From Antedon mediterranea (taxonomy: Eukaryota; Echinodermata; Crinoidea; Comatulida; Antedonidae), in NCBI RefSeq assembly GCF_964355755.1, contig NC_092671.1:22284001-22348000 (forward strand): a stretch of 64,000 bases of DNA, given 5' to 3'. Both the position numbers and the translations under genes were made by a program. Below are positions 1 to 13,300 of the stretch, in pieces. How positions within the stretch are numbered: the first letter of the stretch is position 1; the number at the start of each line of letters is the position of its first letter. The notes under the pieces are model-generated. The model searched no databases. It saw only the letters and a list, made by a program, of their open reading frames with translations, and was not told the origin of the DNA.

Positions 1-744
1 TTCGAACCCACTACTGAGAGCACTCAAACCTGAGCATTACAAGTTACGCCACAAACCAGTAGATGACTGAGGAGCTGATAATAGTCTATATATATGAAAT
101 GAATGATCAATCAATGAAAAATAATGCCATGCAACTTTGTTTCTGATTGAAAAAAATGTTCACTTGTTTAGGCCTGACATTTACAACCCTCAAAATATCT
201 CACTTTCAAAAACAATATTTATTTTCAAATAAAAAAAATAAAAAAAAAATATCCCTAGAAGTTCGAACCCACTATTGAAATCACTCAAAACTGAGCATTA
301 CCCGTTACTCCGCAAACCAGTATATAACTGAAGAGCTGATAATAGTCTATTTATATGAAATGGATGATCAACCAATGAAAAATAATGCCATGCAACTTTG
401 TTTCTGATTTTAAAAAAGGTCCACTTGTTTAGGCCTGACATTTACAACCCTCAAAATATCTCACTTTCAAAAACAATATTTATTTCAATAAAAAAAAAAT
501 AAATAAAAAAATATTCGTAGAGGTTCGAACCCACTACTGCGAGAACTCAAACCTGAGCATTACCCGTTACGCCTCAAACCAGTAGATGACTGAAGAGCTG
601 ATAATACTCTATTTATATGAAATTAATAATAAATCAATGAAAAATAATGCCATGCAACTTTGTTTCTGATTTTAAAAAAGGTTCACTTGTTTAGGCCTGA
701 CAGTTGCAACCCTCAAAATATCTCACTTTCAAAAACAATATTTA
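1..744. repeat. Array 1 (left part): ~262-bp tandem satellite with tRNA-like module
   Basis: Tandem monomers start at about 1, 262 and 524 (TTCGAACCC word), giving a period near 262 bp. Each monomer runs from a TTCGAACCCACTACTGAG-type segment through a conserved TTTAGGCCTGACATTTACAACC block to an A-rich tract of variable length (A runs broken by G or T). The array is cut at 744 by a LINE and resumes at 4353. Short ORFs beginning MFLILKK recur in some monomers but are repeat artefacts. The tRNA-like module on the minus strand is described at 12931-13007. Confidence 0.95.
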
Positions 745-766
745 TGGTAGCACGGGACTAGGCACG

Positions 767-3700
767 ATGGGTCTTTATACTCTATCATTACTTTCATTAA
801 TTGCTGTATCTGGGTTCATATATTATGGATCCTACCGATACAAGAAGTATGATTATGATATTGTTTATGGATTGGCGAACAATGACCGTTTTAATGGACT
901 AAATTGGACATACGACAGTGATTTTATCGGTAAGCCTATATCAATTTCATTATCGCTCTCCTACATCGAGTTGTCGCAGGCGACAGCAAGGCCGGATACA
1001 TATAATGCTCTACACGATCTGAAGCGTATAAATATGTATAGCGGGACTTTCAAACGCAAATTTTTCAATGCGCCCATCCGATACTATCATAACTCTCAAA
1101 GTACATTTAACATGTCAGAATTATGTATGTGTGGAGATATTGAATTAAACCCTGGTCCACAAAATGGCAGACATTACGGAAATAGTAATCATCAACCCGG
1201 AACGAATACCATTGTTTGCAACAACAACAATCAAGCTCAAGTACTTCGAAGGAATACCCAGCTTGATTTGAATGCAGGTGGCAGCCGGAGATCCCCAACG
1301 TTTGATTTTATAAATCAATGCAAGGGATTACGAATTGCGCACATCAATATAAACAGTTTAACGGACAAAATCGATCAACTCCGACTGTTATTGCATCGTA
1401 CTCAACTACATATTTTGGCAATTTCGGAGACTAAACTCTCGGATATAATTCACGATAATGAAGTATCACTACCTGGGTATACTCTCCTTCGCCGTGATAG
1501 GAATAGACATGGAGGAGGGGTGGCAATGTTTATTGCCAGCTCATTGTCTTTTACCCAGTTAATCGTGGATCCTAAACATGCTAGTATCGAATCCCTTCTT
1601 GTAGAAATTCATGTGGCTTCAGTCGTAATACGGGCATCAGTTGTCTACAGACCCCCAAACTCGCCTGCGATATATTTTACTCATCTTGAGAGTTTCCTGG
1701 AAGACTATTGTGATTCCAAGGATTTCATCATGCTAGGCGATCTTAATGTGGACATGCTGAAACCACACAGGAATAGAAACAGTCTCATGCATATCATGGA
1801 CTTATTCAATCTGACACAGATTATCCTGAATGCAACGCGTACGACCAGAGACTCTCAAACGTTAATTGATGTTATACTCACAACCAACAAGGAATTACAC
1901 GACAACAATACAACGTTGTCTTCAGACATAAGTGATCATGACTTTATTTTTACATCAATACGTATCAAACCTCCCAAGAATGTACATGATCAGCGGACCT
2001 TCAGGGACTTCCGAAATTTCAACGAGGATAACTTCATTAATGACCTGAAAAAACTACCTTGGAACATAATTCCTCAACTTGATGACGTGAACGTCTGTTT
2101 AAAAGTTCTTCACAATTTCCTTGGTGGAGTTATTAATGTCCATGCTCCAGAAAAAACGAAACGTTTTAAAAAAAGTTTGCCCTTGTGGTTAAAAGGTCGT
2201 GATGACATATTGATTCTGATGCACGAACGTGATAGATTAAAGTCAAAGGCAAAACCAAACGGTCAAGCTGAACTATGGTTACAAATTAAAAAATTAAGAA
2301 ATCAGATTAATAAAATGTGTAGAAAGTCAAAAGTTAATTATTATAGGAACTTTTTAATTGAATCTGCGAATGACACCAGCAAGATGTGGAAAGGAATGAA
2401 ACATTTGATCTCATCAAAGTCTAACTGGTTGCCATCTTCTGTTAGGATCAATGGTCATGCTTCTTGTAATGAAAATGAAATTAGTAATGCATATAATGAT
2501 TATTTTGTAAATATAGCTACTCATCTTGACAATGCACTTGCAGCTAATAATGTTGATCCATGTTCTTATTTACCTTTATTTGATTCTCAATTTGATTTTC
2601 AGAGGGTATCTTGTGAGTCTGTCCTGGAGCAGCTTAGTCGATTGGACTGTGGAACGTCGCTTGGAGTAAATTGTTACCCTATCAAATTGCTCAAGTTGGC
2701 AGCCCCTGTTATTGCGCCTTCTGTGACATTTATCTGTAATCTTTCACTTTCATCTGGTATTTTTCCAAATGACCTAAAAATCGCCAAAGTTGTTCCCATA
2801 TATAAAAGTGGGGCCAAGGACGAACTCAACAATTATCGACCTATATCCGTTTTACCAATCCTCTCTAAAATCATTGAACGCGCTGCTCATATCCAACTCT
2901 ATGACTATCTTACAGCACAGAACATTCTCTCAGATAACCAATCAGGCTTTAGGAAACACTTCTCTACCACTACAGCACTTACTAACACATGTGACAACTG
3001 GCTCGATGCTATGAATGGGGGTCGCCTCACCGGGTCAGTTTTCATAGATTTAAGAAAAGCTTTTGACACGGTCAACCACAAGATCATGCTTAGAAAATTG
3101 ACTCGGTGTGGTGTATCCTCATCTGGCATCGAGTGGTTCACATCATGTCTAACTAACCGCACTCAAACAGTTAAATTCAAAAACACTTATTCTAATTTTC
3201 TCACCATAACACACGGTATACCTCAGGGGTCCATTCTTGCACTCTTGTTATTCACAATTTACATCAATGACCTTGCCACTGTTCCAGAACATGGCACTCT
3301 TGATCTTTATGCTGATGATTCCACCCTCTATTATTCGCACTCTAACATACATATAATTAACAGAAACATCAAATCTGACCTCTCACTAATTAACACATGG
3401 CTCACCTCTAACCGATTATCATTACACACTGACAAAACTGAGGCGATGTTAATTGGCGTCCCTCAGCGGCTTAAACACAAAACAATAGACGTATCGATTG
3501 CTGCACAACCGATCAAAGTTGTAACTAACCACAAACACTTAGGTGTACACATTGACAATCAACTTAACTGGCATACCCATGTCAGTAAGTTGAGCTCTAC
3601 ACTTTCTTTCAAAATCCACACACTTGCACGAATTAGAAAATATCTTGACAAACGTACAGCACATTTATTTTACAACACATTAATTTTACCACACATTGAC

Positions 3701-4129
3701 TACGGTGCTCTTCTCTGGGGCACCGGAAGTAAAACAAACATTAATAAGATTCAAAAACTTCAAAATCGCGCTATGCGTGTTGTTCTTCAAGCTCCGCCTC
3801 GCACCAGCACTCACATTCTTCTAACATCTCTACACATCATGAATGTGTCACAGAGGGTGCAGTACCAGGTAGGCTGCCTAGCTTTTAAAGCCATGAACAA
3901 TATTGCCCCTCGATACATCACCCAACGATTTTCCACTGTTCCGATACACTCTATGAGGACTAGGGCTGCTTCCAGGGGAGACTTACTGGTACCCAAAGTT
4001 AAATTGGAATGTTTCCGGCGCTCTTTTATTTATTCTGCTTGTATTTTATATATATTACCTTCTGTTTTGAAAGAATGTACCAATATTAACTCGTTTAAAT
4101 TTAATTTTAAAAAACACATTTTATCGTAA
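767..4129 (+). CDS. LINE polyprotein: hydrophobic leader, 2A peptide, AP endonuclease, reverse transcriptase
   Basis: An intact ORF of 1120 codons if it starts at the ATG at 767. The frame is open back to an ATG at 704, but that one lies in flanking satellite, so 767 is preferred. Residue numbers below count from 704. Residues 22-42 are strongly hydrophobic, like a signal or membrane segment. A 2A motif, GDIELNPGP, ends at residue 152. The AP endonuclease (about 208-417) shows HININSL, the catalytic glutamate in SETKL (242), GGGV (270), GDLNVD (345) and SDHD (410). The RT shows FIDLRKAFDTVNH (780-792), GIPQGS and YADD (869-872). The C-terminus has the LQNRAMRVV-type region usual in CR1/L2 elements. 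The protein would nick target DNA and prime reverse transcription there. The RT block after GIPQGS reads ILALLLF where the family normally has a GP pair, which could impair activity. No separate ORF1 with an RNA-binding domain is seen. Confidence 0.9.
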   Translation: MGLYTLSLLSLIAVSGFIYYGSYRYKKYDYDIVYGLANNDRFNGLNWTYDSDFIGKPISISLSLSYIELSQATARPDTYNALHDLKRINMYSGTFKRKFFNAPIRYYHNSQSTFNMSELCMCGDIELNPGPQNGRHYGNSNHQPGTNTIVCNNNNQAQVLRRNTQLDLNAGGSRRSPTFDFINQCKGLRIAHININSLTDKIDQLRLLLHRTQLHILAISETKLSDIIHDNEVSLPGYTLLRRDRNRHGGGVAMFIASSLSFTQLIVDPKHASIESLLVEIHVASVVIRASVVYRPPNSPAIYFTHLESFLEDYCDSKDFIMLGDLNVDMLKPHRNRNSLMHIMDLFNLTQIILNATRTTRDSQTLIDVILTTNKELHDNNTTLSSDISDHDFIFTSIRIKPPKNVHDQRTFRDFRNFNEDNFINDLKKLPWNIIPQLDDVNVCLKVLHNFLGGVINVHAPEKTKRFKKSLPLWLKGRDDILILMHERDRLKSKAKPNGQAELWLQIKKLRNQINKMCRKSKVNYYRNFLIESANDTSKMWKGMKHLISSKSNWLPSSVRINGHASCNENEISNAYNDYFVNIATHLDNALAANNVDPCSYLPLFDSQFDFQRVSCESVLEQLSRLDCGTSLGVNCYPIKLLKLAAPVIAPSVTFICNLSLSSGIFPNDLKIAKVVPIYKSGAKDELNNYRPISVLPILSKIIERAAHIQLYDYLTAQNILSDNQSGFRKHFSTTTALTNTCDNWLDAMNGGRLTGSVFIDLRKAFDTVNHKIMLRKLTRCGVSSSGIEWFTSCLTNRTQTVKFKNTYSNFLTITHGIPQGSILALLLFTIYINDLATVPEHGTLDLYADDSTLYYSHSNIHIINRNIKSDLSLINTWLTSNRLSLHTDKTEAMLIGVPQRLKHKTIDVSIAAQPIKVVTNHKHLGVHIDNQLNWHTHVSKLSSTLSFKIHTLARIRKYLDKRTAHLFYNTLILPHIDYGALLWGTGSKTNINKIQKLQNRAMRVVLQAPPRTSTHILLTSLHIMNVSQRVQYQVGCLAFKAMNNIAPRYITQRFSTVPIHSMRTRAASRGDLLVPKVKLECFRRSFIYSACILYILPSVLKECTNINSFKFNFKKHILS
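1136..1159 (+). other. 2A ribosome-skipping motif (DIELNPGP)
   Basis: Codons 1136-1159 encode DIELNPGP preceded by CG, matching the canonical D-[V/I]-E-x-N-P-G-P motif. In known 2A sequences the ribosome fails to join the final G and P. That would release a leader of about 130 residues carrying the hydrophobic N-terminus and leave the endonuclease-RT protein to start at the last proline. 2A-like motifs near the N-terminus of LINE ORFs are established in deuterostome elements. Activity here is inferred. Confidence 0.9.
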
Positions 4130-4352
4130 TTGTTTAATTGAATTTTTTTTTTTTTTTTTGGATAATTATTTTTTTATATAATAGTTTTAAATTTAAATGT
4201 ATATAGTAGATTCGTATTAGTTAAGTATAGTTTTATATATTTTGTCATTTTCAAGAGGGCCCCTGAATATCAGCTGGCCTGCGGGTTCAGCTGGAAGGGT
4301 TACCCTCTATAAATAAAGTTGAAATAAAAAATAAAAAAAATAAAAATATTTA

Positions 4353-7300
4353 CAATTAAAAAAAAAAGAAAAAAAAATACCCGTATAGGTTCGAACACAC
4401 TACTGAGAGCACTCAAACCTGAGCATTACACGTTACGCCACAAACCAGTAGATGACTGAGGAGCTGATAATAGTCTATATATATGAAATGAATGATCAAT
4501 CAATGAAAAATAATGCCATGCAACTTTGTTTCTGATTGAAAAAAAATGTTCACTTGTTTAGGCCTGACATTTACAACCCTCAAAATATCTCACTTTCAAA
4601 AACAATATTTATTTTCAAATAAAAAAAAAAAAAAAAAAAAAATTTCCCTAGAAGTTCGAACCCACTATTGAAATCACTCAAAACTGAGATTTACCCGTTA
4701 CTCCGCAAACCAGTATATAACTGAAGAGCTGATAATAGTCTATTTATATGAAATGGATGATCAACCAATGAAAAATAATGCCATGCAACTTTGTTTCTGA
4801 TTTTAAAAAAGGTCCACTTGTTTAGGCCTGACATTTACAACCCTCAAAATATCTCACTTTCAAAAACAATATTTATTTTCAATTTAAAAAAAAAAAAATC
4901 CCTAGAGGTTCGAACCCACTACTGAAAGCACTCAAACCTGAGCATTATCCGTTACGCCACAAACCAGTAGATGACTGCGGAGCTGATAATAGTCCATTTA
5001 TATGAAATGAATGATCAATCAATGAAAAATAATGCCATGCAACTTTGTTTCTGATTTTAAAAAAGGTCCACTTGTTTAGGCCTGACATTTACAACCATCA
5101 AAATATCTCGCTTTCAAAAACAATATTTATTTTCAATTAAAAAAAAAAGAAAAAAAAAATACCCGTATAGGTTCGAACCCACTACTGAAAGCACTCAAAC
5201 CTGAGCATTATCCGTTACGCCACAAACCAGTAGATGACTGCGGAGCTGATAATAGTCCATTTATATGAAATGAATGATCAATCAATGAAAAATAATGCCA
5301 TGCAACTTTGTTTCTGATTTTAAAAAAGGTCCACTTGTTTAGGCCTGACATTTACAACCCTCAAAATATCTCACCTTCAAAAAAAATATTTATTTTCAAT
5401 AAAAAAAAAAAAAGAAAAGAAATATCCCTAGAGGTTCGAACCCACTACTGCGAGCACTCAAACTTGAGCATTACCCGTTACGCCTCAAACCAGTAGATGA
5501 CTGAAGAGCTGATAATACTCTATTTATATGAAATGAATAATAAATCAATGAAAAATAATGCCATGCAACTTTGTTTCTGATTTTAAAAAAGGTTCACTTG
5601 TTTAGGCCTGACATTTACAACCCTCAAAATATCTCACCTTCAAAAACAATATTTATTTTCAAATAAAAAAAAAAGAAAAAAAATATCCCTAGAAGTTCGA
5701 ACCCACTAGTGAGAGCACTCAAACTTGAGCATTACCCGTTACGCCACAAACCAGTAGATGACTGAAGAGCTGATAATACTCTATTTATATGAAATAAATA
5801 ATAAATCAATGAAAAATAATGCCATGCAACTTTGTTTCTGATTTTAAAAAATGTCCACTTGTTTAGGCCTGACATTTACAACCCTCAAAATATCTCACTT
5901 TCAAAAACAATATTTATTTTCAATAAAAAAAAAAATAATAAAATATTCATAGAGGTTCGAACCCACTACTGCGAGAACTCAAACCTGAGCAATACCCGTT
6001 ACGCCTCAAACCAGTAGATGACTGAAGAGCTGATAATACTCTATTTATATGAAATTAATGATCAATCAATGAAAAATAATGCCATGCAACTTTGTTTCTG
6101 ATTTTAAAAAAGGTTCACTTGTTTAGGCCTGACATTTACAACCCTCAAAATATCTCGCTTTCAAAAACAATATTTATTTTCAATTAAAAAAAAAAGAAAA
6201 AAAATATTCGTAGAGGTTCGAACCCACTACTGCGCGAACTCAAACCTGAGCACTACCGGTTACGCCACAAACCAGTAGATGACTGAAGAGCTGATAACAG
6301 TCTATTTATATGAAATGAATGATCCATCAATGTAAAATGGTGTTATGCAACATTGTTTCTGATTTTTAAAAAAGGTCCACTTGTTTAGGCCTGACATTTA
6401 CAACCCTCAAAATATCTCACTTTCAAAAACAATATTTATTTTCAATAAAAAAAAAAAAATAAAATATTCGTAGAGGTTCGAACCCACTACTGCGAGAACT
6501 CAAACCTGAGCATTACCCGTTACGCCTCAAACCAGTAGATGACTGAAGAGCTGATAATGGATGATCAATCAATGAAAAATAATGCCATGCAACTTTGTTT
6601 CTGATTTTAAAAAAGGTTCACTTGTTTAGGCCTGACAGTTGCAACCCTCAAAATATCTCACTTTCAAAAACAATATTTATTTTCAATTAAAAAAAAAAGA
6701 AAAAAAAAATACCCGTATAGGTTCGAACCCACTACTGAGAGCACTCAAACCTGAGCATTACACGTTACGCCACAAACCAGTAGATGACTGAGGAGCTGAT
6801 AATAGTCTATATATATGAAATGAATGATCAATCAATGAAAAATAATGCCATGCAACTTTGTTTCTGATTGAAAAAAAATGTTCACTTGTTTAGGCCTGAC
6901 ATTTACAACCCTCAAAATATCTCACTTTCAAAAACAATATTTATTTTCAATTTAAAAAAAAAAAATCCCTAGAGGTTCAAACCCACTACTGAAAGCACTC
7001 AAACCTGAGCATTATCCGTTACGCCACAAACCAGTAGATGACTGCGGAGCTGATAATAGTCCATTTATATGAAATGAATGATCAATCAATAAAAAATAAT
7101 GCCATGCAACTTTGTTTCTGATTTTAAAAAAGGTCCACTTGTTTAGGCCTGACATTTACAACCCTCAAAATATCTCGCTTTCAAAAACAATATTTATTTT
7201 CAATTAAAAAAAAAAGAAAAAAAATATTCGTAGAGGTTCGAACCCACTACTGCGAGAACTCAAACCTGAGCACTACCGGTTACGCCACAAACCAGTAGAT

Positions 7301-10300
7301 GACTGAAGAGCTGATAACAGTCTATTTATATGAAATGAATGATCCATCAATGTAAAATGATGTTATGCAACTTTGTTTCTGATTTTTAAAAAAGGTCCAC
7401 TTGGTTAGGCTTGACATTTAAAACCCTCAAAATATCTCACTTTCAAAAACCATATTTATTTTCAATTTAAAAAAAAAGAAAAAAAAAATCCCTTGAGGTT
7501 CGACCCACTACTCAGAGCACTCAAACCTGAGCATTACCCGCTACGCCACAAACCAGTAGATGACTGAAGAGCTGATAATAGTCTATTTATATGAAGTGAA
7601 TTATCAATCAATGAAAAATAATGCCATGCAACTTTGTTTCTGATTTTAAAAAAGGTCCACTTGTTTAGGCCTGACATTTACAACCCTCAAAATATCTCAC
7701 TTTCAAAAACCATATTTATTTTCAATTTAAAAAAAAAAGAAAAAAGTATCCCTAGAGGTTCGACCCACTACTCAGAGCACTCAAACCTGAGCATTACTCG
7801 TTACGCCACAAACCAGTAGATGACTGAAGAGCTGGTAATAGTCTAGTTATATGAAATGAATTATCAATCAATGAAAAATAATGCCATGCAACTTTGTTTC
7901 TGATTTTAAAAAAGATCCATTTGTTTAGGCCTGATATTTACAACCCTAAAAAATATCTCATTTTCAAAAAAAATATTTATTTTCAATAAGAAAAAAAAAG
8001 CAATATCCATAGAGGTTGGAACCCGCTACTGAGAGCACTCAAACCTGGGTATTACCCGTCACGCCACAAACCAGTAGATAACTGAAGAGCTGATAATAGT
8101 CTATTTATATGAAATTCATGATCAATCAATGAAAACTAATGCTATGCAACTTTGTTTCTGATTTTAAAAAAGGTCCACTTGTTTAGGCCTGACATTTACA
8201 ACCCTCAAAATATCTCACTTTCAAAAACAATATTTTTTTCAATAAAAAAAAAAATAAAAAAATATTCGTAGAGGTTCGAACCCACTACTGCGAGAACTCA
8301 AACCTGAGCATTACCCGTTACGCCTCAAACCAGTAGATGACTGAAGAGCTGATAATACTCTATTTATATGAAATTAATAATAAATCAATGAAAAATAATG
8401 CCATGCAACTTTGTTTCTGATTTTAAAAAAGGTTCACTTGTTTAGGACTGACAGTTGCAACCCTCAAAATATCTCACTTTCAAAAACAATATTTATTTTC
8501 AATTAAAAAAAAAAGAAAAAAAAAATACCCGTATAGGTTCGAACCCACTACTGAGAGCACTCAAACCTGAGCATTACACGTTACGCCACAAACCAGTAGA
8601 TGACTGAGGAGCTGATAATAGTCTATATATATGAAATGAATGATCAATCAATGAAAAATAATGCCATCCAACTTTGTTTCTGATTGAAAAAAATGTTCAC
8701 TTGTTTAGGCCTGACATCTACAACCCTCAAAATATCTCACTTTCAAAAACAATATTTATTTTCAAATAAAAAAAAAAAAAAAAAAAAATTTCCCTAGAAC
8801 TTCGAACCCACTATTGAAATCACTCAAAACTGAGCATTACCCGTTACTCCGCAAACCAGTATATAACTGAAGAGCTAATAATAGTCTAATTATATGAAAT
8901 GGATGATCAACCAATGAAAAATAATGCCATGCAACTTTGTTTCTGATTTTAAAAAAGGTCCACTTGTTTAGGCCTGACATTTACAACCCTCAAAATATCT
9001 CACTTTCAAAAACAATATTTATTTTCAATTTAAATTAAAAAAAATCCCTAGAGGTTCGAACCCACTACTGAAAGCACTCAAACCTGAGCATTATCCGTTA
9101 CGCCACAAACCAGTAGATGACTGCGGAGCTGATAATAGTCCATTTATATGAAATGAATGATCAATCAATGAAAAATAATGCCATGCAACTTTGTTTCTGA
9201 TTTTTAAAAAGGTCCACTTGTTTAGGCCTGACATTTACAACCCTCAAAATATCTCGCTTTCAAAAACAATATTTATTTTCAATTAAAAAAAAAAGAAAAA
9301 AAATATTCGTAGAGGTTCGAACCCACTACTGCGAGAACTCAAACCTGAGCACTACCGGTTACGCCACAAACCAGTAGATGACTGAAGAGCTGATAACAGT
9401 CTATTTATATGAAATGAATGATCCATCAATGTAAAATGATGTTATGCAACTTTGTTTCTGATTTTTAAAAAAGGTCCACTTGGTTAGGCTTGACATTTAA
9501 AACCCTCAAAATATCTCACTTTCAAAAACCATATTTATTTTCAATTTAAAAAAAAAGAAAAAAAATATCCCTTGAGGTTCGACCCACTACTCAGAGCACT
9601 CAAACCTGAGCATTACCCGCTACGCCACAAACCAGTAGATGACTGAAGAGCTGATAATAGTCTATTTATATGAAGTGAATTATCAATCAATGAAAAATAA
9701 TGCCATGCAACTTTGTTTCTGATTTTAAAAAAGGTCCACTTGTTTAGGCCTGACATTTACAACCCTCAAAATATCTCACTTTCAAAAACAATATTTTTTC
9801 AATAAAAAAAAAAAAAAAAAAAAAATATTCGTAGAGGTTCGAACCCACTACTGCGAGAACTCAAACCTGAGCATTACCCGTTACGCCTCAAACCAGTAGA
9901 TGACTGAAGAGCTGATAATACTCTATTTATATGAAATTAATAATAAATCAATGAAAAATAATGCCATGCAACTTTGTTTCTGATTTTAAAAAAGGTTCAC
10001 TTGTTTAGGCCTGACATTTACAACCCTCAAAATATCTCACTTTCAAAAACAATATTTTTTCAATTAAAAAAAAAAAAGAAATAAAATATCAGTAGAGGTT
10101 CGAACCCTCTAGTGAGAGCACTCAAACTTGAGCATTACCCGCTACGCCACAAACCAGTAGATGACGGAAGAGCTGATAATACTCTATTTATATGAAATAT
10201 ATAATAAATCAATCAAAAATAATGCCATGCAACTTTGTTTATGATTTTAAAAAAGGTTCACTTGTTTAGGCCTGACAGTTGCAACCCTAAAAATATCTCA

Positions 10301-13300
10301 CTTTCAAAAACAATATTTATTTTCAAATAAAAAAAAAAGAAAAAAAATATCCCTAGAAGTTCGAACCTACTATTGAAATCACTCAAACCTGAGCATTACC
10401 CGTTCGCCGCAAACCATTTTATGACTGAAGAGCTGATAATAGTCTATTTATATGAAATGGATGATCAATCAATGAAAAATAATGCCATGCAACTTTGTTT
10501 CTGATTTTAAAAAAGGTTCACTTGTTTAGGCCTGACAGTTGCAACCCTAAAAATATCTCACTTTCAAAAACAATATTTATTTTCAATTAAAAAAAAAAAA
10601 AAAAAAAATACCCGTATAGGTTCGTACCCACTACTGAGAGCAATCAAACCTGAGCATTACACGTTACGCCACAAACCAGTAGTTGACTGAGGAGCTGATA
10701 ATTGTCTATATATATGAAATGAATGATCAATCAATGAAAAATAATGCCATGCAACTTTGTTTCTGATTGAAAAAAATGTTCACTTGTTTAGGCCTGACAT
10801 TTACAACCCTCAAAATATCTCACTTTCAAAAACAATATTTATTTTCAAATAAAAAAAAAAAATAAAAATATCCCTAGAAGTTCGAACCCACTATTGAAAT
10901 CACTCAAAACTGAGCATTACCCGTTACGCCGCAAACCAGTATATAACTGAAGAGCTGATAATAGTCTATTTATATGAAATGGATGATCAACCAATGAAAA
11001 ATAATGCCATCCAACTTTGTTTCTGATTTTAAAAAAGGTCCACTTGTTTAGGCCTGACATTTACAACCCTCAAAATATCTCACTTTCAAAAACAATATTT
11101 ATTTTCAATTTTAAAAAAAAAAAAAATCCCTAGAGGTTCGAACCCACTACTGAAAGCACTCAAACCTGAGCATTATCCGTTAGGCCACAAACCAGTAGAT
11201 GACTGCGGAGCTGATAATAGTCCATTTATATGAAATGAATGATCAATCAATGAAAAATAATGCCATGCAACTTTGTTTCTGATTTAAAAAAAGGTTCACT
11301 TGTTTAGGCCTGACATTTACAACCCTAAAAATATCTCACTTACAAAAACAATATTTATTTTCAATTTAAAAAAAAAATTCCTAGAGGTTCGAACCCACTA
11401 CTGAGAGAACTCAAACCTGAGCATTATCCGTTACGCCACCAACCAGTAGGTGACTGAGGAGCTGATAATAGTCTATTTATATGAAATGATTGATCAATCA
11501 ATGAAAAATAATGCCATGCAACTTTGTTTCTGATTTTAAAAAAGGTTCACTTGTTTTGGCCTGACATTTACAACCCTCAAAATATCTCACTTTCAAAAAC
11601 AATATTTTTTCAATTAAAAAAAAAAGAAATAAAATATCAGTAGAGGTTTGAACCCACTAGTGAGAGCACTCAAACTTGAGCATTACCCATTATGCCAGAA
11701 ACCAGTAGATGACTGAAGAGCTGATAATAGTCTATTTATATGAAATGAATTATCAATCATTGAAAAATAATGCCATGCAACTTTGTTTCTGATTTTAAAA
11801 AAGGTCCACTTGTTTAGGCCTGACATTTACAACCCTCAAAATATCTCACTTTCAAAAACCATATTTATTTTCAATTTAAAAAAAAAAAAAAAAAAGTATC
11901 CCTAGAGGTTCGACCCACTACTCAGAGCACTCAAACCTGAGCATTACTCGTTACGCCACAAACCAGTAGATGACTGAAGAGCTGGTAATAGTCTATTTAT
12001 ATAAAATGAATTATCAATCAATGAAAAATAATGCCATGCAACTTTGTTTCTGATTTTAAAAAAGATCCATTTGATTAGGCCTGACATTTACAACCCTAAA
12101 AAATATCTCATTTTCCCAAAAAATATTTATTTTCAATAAGAAAAAAAAAGCAATATCCCTAGAGGTTAGAATTCGCTACTGAGAGCACTCAAACCTGGGT
12201 ATTACCCGTTACGCCACAAACCAGTAGATAAGTAAAGAGCTGATAATAGTCTATTTATATGAAATTAATGATCAATCAATGAAAAATAATGCCATGCAAC
12301 TTTGTTTCTGATTTTAAAAAAGGTTCATTTGTTTAGGCCTGACATTTACAACCCTCAAAATATCTCACTTTAAAAAAAAAAATTTATTTTCAATAAAAAA
12401 AAAAAGAAAAGAAATATCCCTAGAGGTTCGATCCCACTACTGCGAGCACTCAAACTTGAGCATTACCCGTTGCGCCTCAAACCAGTAGATGACTGAAGAG
12501 CTGATAATACTTTATTTATATGAAATGAATAATAAATCAATGAAAAATAATGCCATGCAACTTTGTTTCTGATTTTAAAAAAGGTTCACTTGTATAGGCC
12601 GGACATTTACAACCCTCAAAATATCTCACCTTCAAAAACAATATTTATTTTCAAACAAAAAAAAAAGAAAAAAAATATCCCTAGAAGTTCGAACTCACTA
12701 TTGAAATCAATCAAACCTGAGCATTACCCGTTACGCCGCAAACCAGTATATGACTGAAGAGCTGATAATAGTCTATTTATATGAAATGGAAGATCAATCA
12801 ATGAAAAATAATGCCATGCAACTTTGTTTCTGATTTTAAAAAAGGTTCACTTGTTTAGGCCTGACAGTTGCAACCCTCAAAATATCTCACTTTCAAAAAC
12901 AATATTTATTTTCAATTAAAAAAAAAAGAAAAAAAAATACCCGTATAGGTTCGAACCCACTACTGAGAGCACTCAAACCTGAGCATTACCCGTTACGCCA
13001 CAAACCAGTAGATGACTGAGAAGCTGATAATAGTCTATATATATGAAATAAATGATCAATCAATGAAAAATAATGCCATGCAACTTTGTTTCTGATTGAA
13101 AAAAATGTTCACTTGTTTAGGCCTGACATTTACAACCCTCAAAATATCTCACTTTCAAAAACAATATTTATTTTCAATTAAAAAAAAAATATCCTTACAG
13201 GTTGGAACCCGCTACTGAGAGCACTCAATCCTGTGTATTACCCGTTACGCCACAAACCAGTAGATACCTGAAGAGCTGATAATAGTCTATTTATATGAAA

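Larger units (their letters stand above)
745..4344 (+). mobile_element. CR1/L2-group non-LTR retrotransposon (LINE), near full length
   Basis: The satellite monomer is broken exactly at 744/745 and resumes at about 4353. AATATTTA occurs at both edges (737-744 and 4345-4352) and is the candidate 8-bp target-site duplication. The element has a very short leader (about 22 bp) before its first in-frame ATG, one long intact ORF (endonuclease then RT), a ~190-bp 3' UTR with AATAAA at 4312-4317, and a tail of GAAATAAA-like A-rich repeats. AGAGGG near 4254 and CCCTCT near 4304 could pair as a 3' stem; this is unproven. The short leader means the 5' end may be slightly truncated. The clade call rests on the endonuclease-RT order and the C-terminal region, not on a phylogeny. 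Confidence 0.9.

Noticed and set aside
5308-12757. Recurring ~60-residue ORFs beginning MFLILKK in array 1
   Set aside because: They are the same phase of the satellite monomer, cross the A-rich tract, and change sequence with tract length; no coding conservation.
12931-13007. A functional tRNA gene
   Set aside because: The D-arm and A/B boxes are good, but acceptor and anticodon stems do not pair.
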